64,000 bases of DNA from Pollutiaquabacter sp046052345 (GCA_046052345.1 JBJOMN010000001.1:1-64000); one strand, 5' to 3'. Shown: positions 8,545-17,335, numbered from the stretch's first letter. Notes: generated by a model from the letters alone, not told the origin. A program made the numbers and translations.

Positions 8545-8552
8545 TACTTTTA
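8545..8552 (+). promoter_or_regulatory. TACTTTTA -7 box for miaE
   Basis: TACTTTTA matches TAnnTTTR and ends 26 bases before the ATG at 8579. It supports that ATG over in-frame start codons further upstream. Confidence 0.45.
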
Positions 8553-8578
8553 GGCTCGAAAAAAGCCTTTTTAAGGTC

Positions 8579-9160
8579 ATGTTGGGACTCAAACTACCTA
8601 CGGATCCCCATTGGGTGAACATCGTCGAACGGAATATCGATGAAATCCTTACCGATCATGCCTACTGCGAACAGAAGGCTGCCACCAATGCCATCAATCT
8701 TGTCATACGTTATCCGGAACATCCCGATCTCGTATCGGCCATGATCGACCTGGCCCGGGAAGAATTGCTGCACTTCGAAATGGTCCATGACCGTATCCGG
8801 CAACGCGGTGGCGTGCTCGGACATGAACGGCGTGATGATTATGTATGGGAGCTGAACAAATTCATCCGGAAGGGAATGGGCAAGGACGTCGCATTGGTCG
8901 ACCAGCTGCTCTTCGCGGCACTCGTCGAGGCGCGAAGCTGCGAACGGTTCAAGGTGTTGTCTGAAAACATCAGCGATGAATCGTTGAAAGAGTTTTACCG
9001 GGAGCTGATGATCAGCGAGGCCAATCATTATACGCTGTTCATCGGATTCGCCCGTAAGTATGCCAATGGAATCGACGTGGATGCGCGGTGGAAAGAGTTT
9101 CTCGATTATGAGGCCGAGGTCATCACCCGATACGGCAAGAAGGAGACCATTCACGGGTGA
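8579..9160 (+). CDS. miaE: MiaE-like tRNA-(ms2)io6A hydroxylase
   Basis: This 193-residue protein has the ferritin-like four-helix di-iron fold. Iron ligands are visible as E in HAYCEQKAA, the EELLHFE pair (E-x-x-H), E in VEARSCERF, and E-x-x-H in SEANHY. MiaE uses the di-iron site and O2 to hydroxylate the isopentenyl side chain of 2-methylthio-N6-isopentenyladenosine at position 37 of tRNAs. The ATG at 8579 is preferred: the frame is open upstream to 8429, but this would run across the promoter and into the divergent gene. It is probably transcribed alone. The hydroxylase name rests on overall pattern and ligand spacing. Confidence 0.87.
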   Translation: MLGLKLPTDPHWVNIVERNIDEILTDHAYCEQKAATNAINLVIRYPEHPDLVSAMIDLAREELLHFEMVHDRIRQRGGVLGHERRDDYVWELNKFIRKGMGKDVALVDQLLFAALVEARSCERFKVLSENISDESLKEFYRELMISEANHYTLFIGFARKYANGIDVDARWKEFLDYEAEVITRYGKKETIHG

Positions 9161-9232
9161 GAGCGGCAAGCAGAGCAGTTCCGGATCCCGGGTTCCAAGT
9201 CCCTTGTTCCGACTTCAGATAGGAAGTATTAC

Positions 9233-9260
9233 AATTCTTAATTCTTAATTCTTAATTCTC
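9233..9260. repeat. Heptanucleotide tandem repeat, four copies of AATTCTT
   Basis: Three perfect AATTCTT units and a fourth ending in C (AATTCTC) run from 9233 to 9260, six bases before the TTG start of the thioesterase gene. Just upstream, around 9190-9215, GGTTCCAAGTCCCTTGTTCC is a looser repeat-like stretch. Together they fill most of the 106-bp spacer after miaE. Confidence 0.85.
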
Positions 9261-9266
9261 ACTCCC

Positions 9267-9707
9267 TTGTCTTCCCCCTACCGCCACTCCACCGGAATCG
9301 AAATCCGTTTTGCAGATATCGACGTCATGGGCCATGTGAATAATGCCTGTTACCTAAGCTACCTGGAGCAAGCACGTATCCGTTATTTCAACGAGCTCGT
9401 CGGCTGGGAATGGGACTGGGGGAAGGATGGTATTATCCTGGCAAAGGCTGAAGTGGTCTATCGGCAGCCGATTCATCTTCACGATCCGCTACGGGTCATG
9501 ACGAGGTGTTCCCGAATCGGCGATAAAAGCATGACGCTGGAGTATCGTCTTATCAGACAGAAAAATGATTCCGAGACACTGCTGGCAGAGGCTTCCACGG
9601 TCATCGTCTGCTTCGATTATGAAAAAAAGCTCACCGTGCGTGTGCCGGATTCATGGCGGGAAGCAGTCCTTACTTATGAGGCCGCAGGTTCGGTCGAGAT
9701 AGCCTGA
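9267..9707 (+). CDS. Acyl-CoA thioesterase, hotdog fold (4HBT family)
   Basis: A 146-residue hotdog-fold protein. The motif RFADIDVMGHVNNACYLSY near residue 14-33 carries the catalytic aspartate and the MGHVNN helix cap typical of 4-hydroxybenzoyl-CoA/acyl-CoA thioesterases. It would hydrolyse an acyl-CoA in the cytoplasm; the substrate is unknown. A TAA lies in frame at 9246-9248 and the next internal ATG would remove the catalytic loop, so TTG at 9267 is the only workable start. It follows the AATTCTT tandem repeat directly, so the 5' region of this gene may vary between strains. Confidence 0.82.
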   Translation: MSSPYRHSTGIEIRFADIDVMGHVNNACYLSYLEQARIRYFNELVGWEWDWGKDGIILAKAEVVYRQPIHLHDPLRVMTRCSRIGDKSMTLEYRLIRQKNDSETLLAEASTVIVCFDYEKKLTVRVPDSWREAVLTYEAAGSVEIA

Positions 9708-9719
9708 ATCGATTAAACC

Positions 9720-11612
9720 TCACCCTTCGCCTGCATCGAGCTTCTCATACACGGAATTGGCGGAAACGAATTCAGGGACGATCGACTTCATCTTCGATAC
9801 GATCAAGTCGTTTTTCTGAGTGCCGAAGAGACCGATGAGTTCATCGATGTCTTTCCTGATCACTGCGAAATCATATTCCCTGACTTTTGCGATGAGGATC
9901 TTGTCGTGATGAGTCGGTACGGTCTTCTCCGCATCGGCCAGCAGCTCTTCGTAGATCTTTTCTCCCGGGCGAAGACCCGTATAGACGATCTTGATGTCAC
10001 GGTCTTCCGTAAGTCCTGCCAGGCGTATCATCTTCTTGGCAAGGTCTGCAATACGTACACTCGTGCCCATGTTGAAAATGAAAATCTCTCCGCCCTTTCC
10101 TGCGGAGGCCGCTTCAAGTACCAACTGACAGGCTTCCGGAATGGTCATGAAATAACGGGTGATTTCAGGATGTGTTACGGTGACCGGTCCGCCTTCTTCG
10201 ATCTGTTTTCGGAATCTTGGAATGACGGATCCGTTGGAGCCCAATACGTTGCCGAAGCGCGTGGTAATGAATAGGGTGGAAGATATCCTTCCCAAGGATT
10301 GGCAATAGATTTCCGCTATACGTTTTGTAGCACCCATGATATTCGTGGGATTGACCGCCTTGTCCGTCGAAACAAGAATGAACTTACCTGCATGGAACTC
10401 ATCGGCAAGGTCGGCGACGGTGCGCGTTCCGTGGACATTGGTAAGGATCGCCTCGGAAGGATTGTTTTCCATCACAGGCACATGCTTGTACGCGGCAGCA
10501 TGGAAGACGATTTCCGGACGGAAGGCTTCGAAGACTCTCCGCATCCTTTCTGTCTGCCTTACATCGGCAATGACGGTCTCGAGGATGTCATGGCCGTGGA
10601 TTTCCGTGATCTGCAGCTCCAGGTCGTAAAGTGCGGACTCGGCCTGGTCTAAAGCGACGATCTTCCGGGGGGAATACGCAAGGAGCTGTCGGACGATTTC
10701 GGAACCTATGGAGCCGGCGCCACCGGTGACCAATATGGTTTTTCCGTTGAGTTCCTTTCGTATCAGGTCAGTGTGCAACAGGATCGGATCGCGCTCAAGG
10801 AGGTCTTCGATCTTCAGATTCCGGATCTGGCTGAACTGCAACTCGCCGTTGATCCAGCTGGAAACAGGAGGTACTTTATGTACATTGACCCTGAATGGCG
10901 AGCATCGGTCTACGAGCTCCTGTCGTTTGCCCGCAGGGAAGTCTTGTATGCTGATGATCAATTGGTCGACGGAATTGGCCCGCAGAAGTCCGTCCAGCTC
11001 CTCTTCGGTGTCATAGATACGGATCCCTTCGAGCGTCTTTCCTGACTTTGCCGGGTCGTCGTCCACGTATGCAATCACTTTGAACCTCGATCCTGCATCA
11101 CGGTCGAGTGTGCGTTTCGTAATCACTCCTGCTTCTCCGGCCCCGTAGATGATCACCGCTCTTTTGCCTTTGCTCGGGTTGGTGAGTTCCTGATAGATCA
11201 TCCGGACGGAAGCCCGGAAAGCAGCCAGGGCGAAAACGGAAAAAACCGAGTCGATGATGAGTATGGAGAAAGGGACAAGGTAGGATCCGGAAGTCAGATA
11301 GGAGACCGAATTTGCGGCAGCGATGACCAGTGTGCCGGCGACGATGCTATTGAAAATACGCAAAGCGTCACGGCTGTTCGTATAACGGATAAGACCGTAG
11401 TAGGTGCGTGACAAAATGAATCCGGCAGTCCGGACGCCCAATACGACAGGAAGCGCTACTCTCCAGTGCCTGATTTCGTGGTCGGGAACGTCAAAGTTGA
11501 AGCGGACCTGGTAAGCTACCATGAAGGATACGAAGCAGATGGAGATATCGATCATGAAGATGATCCATCTGGGAGTGTTCCTTCGGAAAAGTAAGGGCTT
11601 GGCGGTCTGCAT
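9720..11612 (-). CDS. Membrane-bound nucleotide-sugar 4,6-dehydratase (CapD/WbpM/PglF family)
   Basis: A 630-residue protein. The N-terminal third has four transmembrane helices, then a CoA-binding-like Rossmann segment (IIYGAGEAGVIT), then the catalytic SDR domain with TGGAGSIGSEI for NAD(P) binding. Members dehydrate UDP-GlcNAc or similar nucleotide sugars, the first step to deoxyamino sugars of capsule, O-antigen or glycoprotein glycans. In the active site this branch usually has Met-x-x-x-Lys in place of Tyr; STDKAVNPTNIMGATKR is present. ATG 11612 is chosen because a TATATTTG box lies eight bases upstream; the frame is open to 11762 but that overlaps the divergent glycosyltransferase. 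Confidence 0.92.
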   Translation of the reverse strand: MQTAKPLLFRRNTPRWIIFMIDISICFVSFMVAYQVRFNFDVPDHEIRHWRVALPVVLGVRTAGFILSRTYYGLIRYTNSRDALRIFNSIVAGTLVIAAANSVSYLTSGSYLVPFSILIIDSVFSVFALAAFRASVRMIYQELTNPSKGKRAVIIYGAGEAGVITKRTLDRDAGSRFKVIAYVDDDPAKSGKTLEGIRIYDTEEELDGLLRANSVDQLIISIQDFPAGKRQELVDRCSPFRVNVHKVPPVSSWINGELQFSQIRNLKIEDLLERDPILLHTDLIRKELNGKTILVTGGAGSIGSEIVRQLLAYSPRKIVALDQAESALYDLELQITEIHGHDILETVIADVRQTERMRRVFEAFRPEIVFHAAAYKHVPVMENNPSEAILTNVHGTRTVADLADEFHAGKFILVSTDKAVNPTNIMGATKRIAEIYCQSLGRISSTLFITTRFGNVLGSNGSVIPRFRKQIEEGGPVTVTHPEITRYFMTIPEACQLVLEAASAGKGGEIFIFNMGTSVRIADLAKKMIRLAGLTEDRDIKIVYTGLRPGEKIYEELLADAEKTVPTHHDKILIAKVREYDFAVIRKDIDELIGLFGTQKNDLIVSKMKSIVPEFVSANSVYEKLDAGEG

Positions 11613-11620
11613 CCGTTTCC

Positions 11621-11628
11621 CAAATATA
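11621..11628 (-). promoter_or_regulatory. TATATTTG -7 box for the CapD-like dehydratase
   Basis: On the minus strand TATATTTG ends eight bases before ATG 11612. It is an exact match to TAnnTTTG and faces away from the glycosyltransferase box 33 bases further right, making a compact divergent promoter pair. Confidence 0.6.
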
Positions 11629-11660
11629 GGCGATTTTGACGCTCGTTCGGGATGTTGGAT

Positions 11661-11668
11661 TATCTTTG
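11661..11668 (+). promoter_or_regulatory. TATCTTTG -7 box for the glycosyltransferase
   Basis: An exact TAnnTTTG match that ends seven bases before ATG 11676. It contradicts the TTG/ATG-like start further upstream at 11652. Confidence 0.6.
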
Positions 11669-11675
11669 GATCGCG

Positions 11676-12758
11676 ATGCGCATCCTGTTCCTGGTCCCGT
11701 ACCCTCACGACAAGGCACCGAGCCAGCGATTCCGCTTTGAACAGTACCTCTCGCATCTCCATTCCCGAGGATGGACATACAGGATCTCACCCTTCCTCGA
11801 TGCCGCTGCATGGGATGTATTGTATAAGAACGGATACTTCATCCGTAAGTCCCTGGGCCTTTTACGCGGGTACTTGCGACGTATTTTCGATCTGTTGACC
11901 ATCCAGCGCTTCGATGTCGTATTCATACACCGCGAGGCAAGTCCGTTCGGACCTCCCTGGATCGAATTCCTGGTCGCAAAAGTTTTCGGGAAGCCGGTTG
12001 TATTCGATTTCGACGATGCCATCTGGATTCCGAACGCATCAGAGAGCAATCGCCGACTGACACACCGCTTCAAGGATTTCAGCAATGCGGCGAAAATAAT
12101 CCGGTGGTCGACCGTGGTTTCCTGCGGAAACAGCTTTCTCGCGGATTACGCCAGAAAATTCAATCCGGTCGTGGTCCTTAATCCCACCACCATCGATACG
12201 GACCATTGGCATAATCTGACCGCTTCTCACGACTCCCGGCGTTTCATCATCGGCTGGACAGGTTCGCACTCTACGATCAGCATGCTCGAAATGCTCCTTC
12301 CTGTTTTCAGGGAGCTGGAGTCGAAACACGATTTCGAGTTGCACGTCATTTGCGACGTACCTCCCGGTTTCCGCCTTGATTCGTTGGTGTTCGTTCCCTG
12401 GAGCAAGGAAGCCGAGGTCCGTGAGCTGGCGATGTTCAATGTGGGCATCATGCCGTTGGAAGACACCGATTGGGCAAGAGGAAAATGCGGGTTCAAGGCG
12501 TTGCAGTATCTCTCTGTCGGCGTACCGGCTGTTGTCTCGTCCGTCGGTGTAAATCGTGATATCGTTGAAGACGGGGTGAACGGTTTTCTGTGTTCGAGCC
12601 TTGATGAATGGAAGCTTCGATTGGAGGAATTGATGGCCGATCGTGAACTGCTGCTTCGGATGAGCCGCGCAGCGCGTAGCAAGGTGCTCGACCGGTATTC
12701 TGTCCGCGCTAATACAGCCAATTTTGTGGGGATGCTGGAAAAGGCGGCAAATCGCTGA
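11676..12758 (+). CDS. Glycosyltransferase, GT4-like
   Basis: A 360-residue GT-B fold glycosyltransferase. The N-terminal domain opens MRILFLVPYPHDKAPSQRF, and the C-terminal nucleotide-sugar domain has IIGWTGS, the GIMPLEDTDWARGKCGFKA segment and EDGVNGFL, typical of glycosyltransferase group 1 proteins. It probably adds a sugar to a surface polysaccharide or glycolipid at the inner face of the membrane; donor and acceptor are unknown. It is divergently transcribed from the nucleotide-sugar dehydratase, which may supply its donor. The start is ATG 11676, just after a TATCTTTG box, rather than the in-frame codon at 11652. Confidence 0.88.
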   Translation: MRILFLVPYPHDKAPSQRFRFEQYLSHLHSRGWTYRISPFLDAAAWDVLYKNGYFIRKSLGLLRGYLRRIFDLLTIQRFDVVFIHREASPFGPPWIEFLVAKVFGKPVVFDFDDAIWIPNASESNRRLTHRFKDFSNAAKIIRWSTVVSCGNSFLADYARKFNPVVVLNPTTIDTDHWHNLTASHDSRRFIIGWTGSHSTISMLEMLLPVFRELESKHDFELHVICDVPPGFRLDSLVFVPWSKEAEVRELAMFNVGIMPLEDTDWARGKCGFKALQYLSVGVPAVVSSVGVNRDIVEDGVNGFLCSSLDEWKLRLEELMADRELLLRMSRAARSKVLDRYSVRANTANFVGMLEKAANR

Positions 12759-12765
12759 TTTTTCG

Positions 12766-12773
12766 TATCTTTA
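12766..12773 (+). promoter_or_regulatory. TATCTTTA -7 box for gcvT
   Basis: TATCTTTA matches TAnnTTTR, 28 bases before the gcvT ATG at 12802 and just after the stop of the preceding gene. Confidence 0.45.
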
Positions 12774-12801
12774 GGTCGTCTAACCTTAATTTTCGCCTGA
12801 A

Positions 12802-13902
12802 ATGGAAGTATTGACCGAGTTGCGCCATATTGCCCTTACCGATGTTCATACAGCCTTGGGCGCCAAAATGGTCCCTTTTGCGGGCTATCTGATGCCCGTT
12901 TCTTACGAAGGCATCAATGCCGAACATGAGACCGTGCGCAACGGTGTCGGAGTGTTCGACGTCTCCCACATGGGGGAATTCATCGTGAAAGGAGAAGGCG
13001 CACTGGAACTCATCAACCGACTTACCAGCAACGACGTTGCGAAACTGATCGATGGTCAGGTGCAGTATTCCTGCATTCCGAATGAAACAGGCGGTATCGT
13101 GGATGACCTTCTCGTGTACAGGATCGATGCCAAGACCTATATGCTGGTTGTCAATGCCTCCAACATCGACAAGGACTGGAATTGGTTCACCAGGTTCAAC
13201 AGCGCAGGAGTGGAGATGCATAATATTTCCGAAAAGACCTCCCTCTTCGCGGTCCAGGGTCCAAAGGCCGCCGAGGTGCTCCAGCCGCTCACCGGCATGG
13301 ACCTTCTCAATATGAAATATTATACCTTCTCCAAAGGCGTTTTTGCCGGATGTGAGAATGTACTGGTATCGGCCACAGGTTATACCGGAGCTGGAGGTTT
13401 CGAGGTGTACGTAGAGAATAAGGACGCCCTCAAAGTGTGGAACGCCATCTTCGAGGCAGGCAAGTCATACGGCATCAAACCCATCGGTCTTGGGGCCCGC
13501 GATACGCTCCGCCTTGAGATGGGTTTCTGTCTTTATGGCAACGATATCGACGATACCACTTCGCCGATCGAGGCCGGTCTGGGATGGATCACCAAATTCA
13601 CCAAGGAATTCACCAACAGCTCCGCGTTGAAGGCGCAGAAGGAGCAGGGTGTTTCACGCAAGTTGGTAGGATTCGAGATGGTGGACCGCGGGATTCCTCG
13701 TCACGACTACCTCATTCAGGATGCTTCCGGTAAAGTGGTCGGAAAGGTGACTTCCGGTACCCAGTCTCCTTCCTTGCAGAAGGCGATCGGAATGGGATAC
13801 GTCGAGTCTTCCTGTGCTGCAGAAGGCAGTGAGATCTTCATCTCTGTCCGCGACAAGGCCCTGAAAGCGAAGATCGTCCGTATCCCGTTCTATAAGAAGT
13901 GA
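12802..13902 (+). CDS. gcvT: Glycine cleavage system T protein (aminomethyltransferase)
   Basis: This 366-residue protein is full length for GcvT. It moves the methylene carbon of H-protein-bound aminomethyl groups to tetrahydrofolate and releases ammonia, acting with the P, H and L proteins, none of which lie in this window. Signatures include GVFDVSHMGE, the ATGYTGAGGFEVY strand and LGARDTLRLEMGFCLYGND. A TATCTTTA box lies 28 bases upstream. comB follows 27 bases downstream and may be cotranscribed. Together with glyA at 25504 it points to folate one-carbon metabolism from glycine and serine. Confidence 0.95.
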   Translation: MEVLTELRHIALTDVHTALGAKMVPFAGYLMPVSYEGINAEHETVRNGVGVFDVSHMGEFIVKGEGALELINRLTSNDVAKLIDGQVQYSCIPNETGGIVDDLLVYRIDAKTYMLVVNASNIDKDWNWFTRFNSAGVEMHNISEKTSLFAVQGPKAAEVLQPLTGMDLLNMKYYTFSKGVFAGCENVLVSATGYTGAGGFEVYVENKDALKVWNAIFEAGKSYGIKPIGLGARDTLRLEMGFCLYGNDIDDTTSPIEAGLGWITKFTKEFTNSSALKAQKEQGVSRKLVGFEMVDRGIPRHDYLIQDASGKVVGKVTSGTQSPSLQKAIGMGYVESSCAAEGSEIFISVRDKALKAKIVRIPFYKK

Positions 13903-13929
13903 TTTATCTTTTGTGAATCCACGACTGAA

Positions 13930-14673
13930 ATGAGCAGCAGCGCACCTTTCAAGATCGACGCCTGTTTCTCTCCGGCACTTTACCCGGTGTACGAGAGCCC
14001 GGACACTATCGTGGTCATCATCGACATCTTCCGGGCAACATCCGCCATCTGCACCGCTTTCGAATGGGGCGCGGACAAGGTGATTCCTGTTGCAACGGTT
14101 GAAGAGGCACGCCGTTGGAAGGAGAAAGGTTTTCTGACCGGAGCTGAACGCGATGCGGTACAGGTAGACGGCTTCGACTTCGGGAATTCCCCCTACCACT
14201 ACATGGATGACCGGATCAAAGGACAGACGCTCGTCATCACGACCACCAACGGCACCCAAGCGATCGAAGTCTCCCGTAATGCCTACAGGGTCGTCATAGG
14301 CTCCTTCCTCAATATCGACGCTTTATGCTCGTGGCTCGTAAGGCAGGAGCGTGACATCCTGCTACTCTGCTCCGGATGGAAGAACAAGTTCAACCTTGAG
14401 GACTCGCTTTTTGCAGGTGCGGTAACAGAAGAGCTCCTGCTGCGATCGGACAGATACCACCACGGTGACGGCTGTCTCGCGCTGAAATACCTGTACCAGA
14501 TGGCTAAACAGGATCCCGTCAAATTCCTCAACTACTCCTACCATAAGGAGCGTTTGGCCCGCCTTAACCTCAAGCGCGACATCAAGTACTGTCTGACGCC
14601 CAATCAGACGGATGTCATTCCTGTCCTGGAAGACGGCGCTTTGGTACGAATGAAGCAGCTTGTCGAAAGCTGA
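13930..14673 (+). CDS. comB: 2-phosphosulfolactate phosphatase (ComB family)
   Basis: A 247-residue protein of the ComB family, which hydrolyses 2-phosphosulfolactate to sulfolactate using Mg2+. Recognisable motifs are VVIIDIFRATS near residue 32, the TTTNGTQAI loop, and LLLCSGWKNKFNLEDSLFAG. In methanogens the enzyme serves coenzyme M synthesis, which a Bacteroidota bacterium is unlikely to need. A role in sulfonate metabolism or sulfonolipid precursors is possible but is inference; no other sulfonate gene is present. It lies 27 bases after gcvT on the same strand. Confidence 0.9.
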   Translation: MSSSAPFKIDACFSPALYPVYESPDTIVVIIDIFRATSAICTAFEWGADKVIPVATVEEARRWKEKGFLTGAERDAVQVDGFDFGNSPYHYMDDRIKGQTLVITTTNGTQAIEVSRNAYRVVIGSFLNIDALCSWLVRQERDILLLCSGWKNKFNLEDSLFAGAVTEELLLRSDRYHHGDGCLALKYLYQMAKQDPVKFLNYSYHKERLARLNLKRDIKYCLTPNQTDVIPVLEDGALVRMKQLVES

Positions 14674-14739
14674 TTTCCCGATTTAATTATCCTTATTTCC
14701 GCGGTTGCCTTTTTTGGTGCAGTGGCTTTGCTTTGCGCT

Positions 14740-15684
14740 ATGAAGGTCATCCGACCGTTGATGCTTCTGTCGCTGCTGCTTGCACCCCACTGTACGGAGG
14801 CTTGGGGTTTTTGGGCGCATCAGCGCATCAACTATCTGGCTTGTTTCACACTTCCTCCGGAGATCTTCGGGTTTTACAAGCAGGAAATCCGCTTCGTGTT
14901 CGAGCATGCCGTCGATCCGGATAAGCGAAGGTATTCGGATCCCGATGAAGCGCCGAGGCACTTCATCGACCTTGACCGTTACGGCGGCATCGATTCGATT
15001 CCGCACCGATGGTCCGAGGCTGCATGTGTTTTCACGGAAGACACACTCAAGCAGCATGGGATTGTACCATGGTCCATCCAGCGGACGTATTACAGTCTGG
15101 TACGGGCCTTCACTGAACGTGATGCCGGAAGAGTGCTTTATTACTCCGCCGTGCTGGGACATTATGTGGCCGATGCACATGTTCCGCTGCACTGCACCTC
15201 GAACTACAACGGACAGTTGACCGGACAGAAAGGTATTCATGGGTTCTGGGAATCGCGATTGCCGGAGCTTTTCGGTGCAGACTATGATTTCTTTACGGAT
15301 CGATGTCGCTATCTTTCTTCCCCGCTCGAGGAGGCATGGAGTATCCTGAGAGAGAGTTCAGCGGCGGTTGACTCCGTGCTTACTTTCGAAAAATCACTGA
15401 ACGAGGGGACGCGTCCTGACCGTAAGTTCGCTTTCGAGGAGCGGGGCGCTGTCGTGGTGAGGGCCTATTCACAGTCCTATGCTGCAGATTACCATTCGAT
15501 GCTGGACGGTCAGGTGGAGCGACGCATGCGTGCCGCGATTCATCGGGTCGGATCGTACTGGTACTCCGCCTGGCTGGATGCGGGTCAGCCCGTTCTGCAG
15601 ACGGATTCAGCCGCGACTTCAACTCCTTTTCCGGAAGACATTGTCCCGGAAACGGAGGTCGTAAAGGCCAGGGTATGCGAATGA
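14740..15684 (+). CDS. Secreted zinc-dependent phospholipase C/S1-P1 nuclease-like protein
   Basis: A 314-residue exported protein from ATG 14740. It has a signal peptide ending about at CTEA, after which the mature chain begins with Trp (WGFWAHQRIN), as in zinc phospholipase C and S1/P1 nucleases where the N-terminal Trp binds zinc. Further ligand motifs are RHFIDLD and GHYVADAHVPLHC followed by GIHGFWE. It would be a trinuclear-zinc phosphodiesterase in the periplasm or outside the cell; lipid or nucleic acid as substrate cannot be separated by eye. The reading frame opens 18 bases earlier, but ATG 14740 gives a normal signal peptide. It converges on purA. Confidence 0.85.
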   Translation: MKVIRPLMLLSLLLAPHCTEAWGFWAHQRINYLACFTLPPEIFGFYKQEIRFVFEHAVDPDKRRYSDPDEAPRHFIDLDRYGGIDSIPHRWSEAACVFTEDTLKQHGIVPWSIQRTYYSLVRAFTERDAGRVLYYSAVLGHYVADAHVPLHCTSNYNGQLTGQKGIHGFWESRLPELFGADYDFFTDRCRYLSSPLEEAWSILRESSAAVDSVLTFEKSLNEGTRPDRKFAFEERGAVVVRAYSQSYAADYHSMLDGQVERRMRAAIHRVGSYWYSAWLDAGQPVLQTDSAATSTPFPEDIVPETEVVKARVCE

Positions 15685-15692
15685 GGAGTGAT

Positions 15693-16973
15693 TCAGACCA
15701 AAGCCTTGCGCAGGATGGTCTGCGAACGGTCCGGTCCGACAGAAACGATGCTCACGGGAAGGTCCAGTTCCTCTTCGAGCCATGCGATATAGCCGGCAAG
15801 CTCTTTCGGAAAATCGGATTCCTCCTGTATGCCGGTCAGATCCGCCTGCCATCCACGCAACGTGGTGTAGCAAGGCCTTACCTCCGTGTGTACGATATCG
15901 TAAGGCATGAAATCAAGCCGCTCTCCGTTTATTTCGTAGTGGGTACAGACTTTAATCTCGTCGAATCCGCTCAGTACATCCGGTTTGGTCATGCAAAGGT
16001 CCGTGACTCCGTTCAGCATGATAGCATATTTCAATGCAGGCAGGTCGAGCCATCCGCAGCGGCGCGGCCGTCCGGTGGTGGCCCCGAATTCGTTTCCGGC
16101 TTTGCGAAGGGCGTCTCCCGTCGCATCTGTCAGTTCGGTAGGGAACGGACCGCTTCCGACGCGAGTGCAGTAGGCCTTGAAGATCCCGTATACCTTCCCG
16201 ATATGCCGCGGTGCAACTCCGAGTCCGGTGCAGGCTCCGGCGGTGACGGTATTTGAAGAGGTGACGAAAGGATACGACCCGAAGTCAATGTCCAATAAGG
16301 AGCCCTGCGCTCCTTCGGCAAGAATGGTCCGATGGGACCGGATGAAACCGTTAATCAGGTGTTCGCTGTCAACGAGGTTGAGAGTCCTCATGTAATCGAT
16401 AGCGGCGAAGAATTCCGCTTCTGCGGCCGGGAGCCCGTCGCCGGTGTGGCCCATGGCTTTCAGCAGTTCGAGATGCTTCTTCCGAAGTTTTTCGTAGCGT
16501 GCCTTGAAATCCGAGGCCTCGATATCTCCGGCGCGTAACCCGTTGCGCCCCGTCTTGTCCATGTATGTGGGACCGATTCCGCGCAGGGTTGAACCGATCT
16601 TGTCTGCGCCTTTCAAGGCTTCCGATGCTGCATCCAACAGTCTGTGGGTCGGAAGGATCAGGTTGGCCTTTCGGGAGATGAACAACCGCTCACCGACAGG
16701 TACATTCATTTTCAGCAGTGCATCTATCTCCCGTTTCAGCGTGACGGGATCGATCACGACGCCGTTTCCGACAACGTTGACGGTCTCCTCGCGGAAAATG
16801 CCGGAAGGGATGGTGTGGAGGACATGCTTGATGCCTTCGAATTCCAGCGTATGGCCGGCATTCGGTCCGCCCTGGAAGCGGGCAACGACGTTATAGCCTG
16901 GAGTGAGGACGTCGACGATTTTACCTTTTCCTTCATCGCCCCATTGGAGGCCGAGCAGAACATCGACAGACAT
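15693..16973 (-). CDS. purA: Adenylosuccinate synthetase
   Basis: A 426-residue enzyme, the usual length for PurA. It joins IMP and aspartate using GTP to form adenylosuccinate on the way to AMP. GLQWGDEGKGK near the N-terminus is the GTP-binding glycine-rich loop, and GPTYMDKTGRNGLRAGD and GRPRRCGWLD are family signatures. It is the last gene of a leftward run rel-fur-STAS-purA and starts two bases after the STAS gene. PurA is a well-known target of ppGpp inhibition in other bacteria, so its place beside rel is suggestive. Confidence 0.97.
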   Translation of the reverse strand: MSVDVLLGLQWGDEGKGKIVDVLTPGYNVVARFQGGPNAGHTLEFEGIKHVLHTIPSGIFREETVNVVGNGVVIDPVTLKREIDALLKMNVPVGERLFISRKANLILPTHRLLDAASEALKGADKIGSTLRGIGPTYMDKTGRNGLRAGDIEASDFKARYEKLRKKHLELLKAMGHTGDGLPAAEAEFFAAIDYMRTLNLVDSEHLINGFIRSHRTILAEGAQGSLLDIDFGSYPFVTSSNTVTAGACTGLGVAPRHIGKVYGIFKAYCTRVGSGPFPTELTDATGDALRKAGNEFGATTGRPRRCGWLDLPALKYAIMLNGVTDLCMTKPDVLSGFDEIKVCTHYEINGERLDFMPYDIVHTEVRPCYTTLRGWQADLTGIQEESDFPKELAGYIAWLEEELDLPVSIVSVGPDRSQTILRKALV

Positions 16974-16975
16974 GG

Positions 16976-17323
16976 TCAGGACTGGAACTTGCGGATGGCG
17001 GCAGGAAGGTCTTCGGTGATGGAGAAGACGGTGTTAAGCTTGGTGATGAGTAGCAGCTCCTTGATCTTGTCGTTTACACAGCAGATGGATGTGTCACCGC
17101 CGTTCTTCCGGCTCTTGGTCAGGATGTTCACCAGCACGTTGAGGCCGTTGCTGTTCAGATACTTGAAACGCTCCATCGAGATGACGAAATTCACCGTGCC
17201 TTTTTCGATGAGTGACTGGATTTCCTCGAGCAGCGGTGTGGCCTGGTTCTTATCGATCAGGTTACCGCTCATCTCGACAAGGGCATAGTTCCCTTTGTGA
17301 TTGATGGTGAATGCGAAATCCAT
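16976..17323 (-). CDS. STAS-domain anti-sigma factor antagonist-like protein
   Basis: A 115-residue single STAS domain. The predicted phosphorylation site is S58 in KYLNSNGLNV, matching the (D/N)S-x-G-L motif of SpoIIAA/RsbV proteins. In partner-switching systems such a protein releases a sigma factor or another target when its serine is dephosphorylated. No anti-sigma kinase or PP2C phosphatase gene is in the window. TATTTTTG ends four bases before the ATG, so the STAS-purA pair probably has its own promoter inside the cluster. Its partner here is unknown. Confidence 0.88.
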   Translation of the reverse strand: MDFAFTINHKGNYALVEMSGNLIDKNQATPLLEEIQSLIEKGTVNFVISMERFKYLNSNGLNVLVNILTKSRKNGGDTSICCVNDKIKELLLITKLNTVFSITEDLPAAIRKFQS

Positions 17324-17327
17324 GTAG

Positions 17328-17335
17328 CAAAAATA
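17328..17335 (-). promoter_or_regulatory. TATTTTTG -7 box for STAS-purA
   Basis: On the minus strand TATTTTTG is an exact TAnnTTTG match that ends four bases before ATG 17323, in the 74-base gap after fur. Confidence 0.55.
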
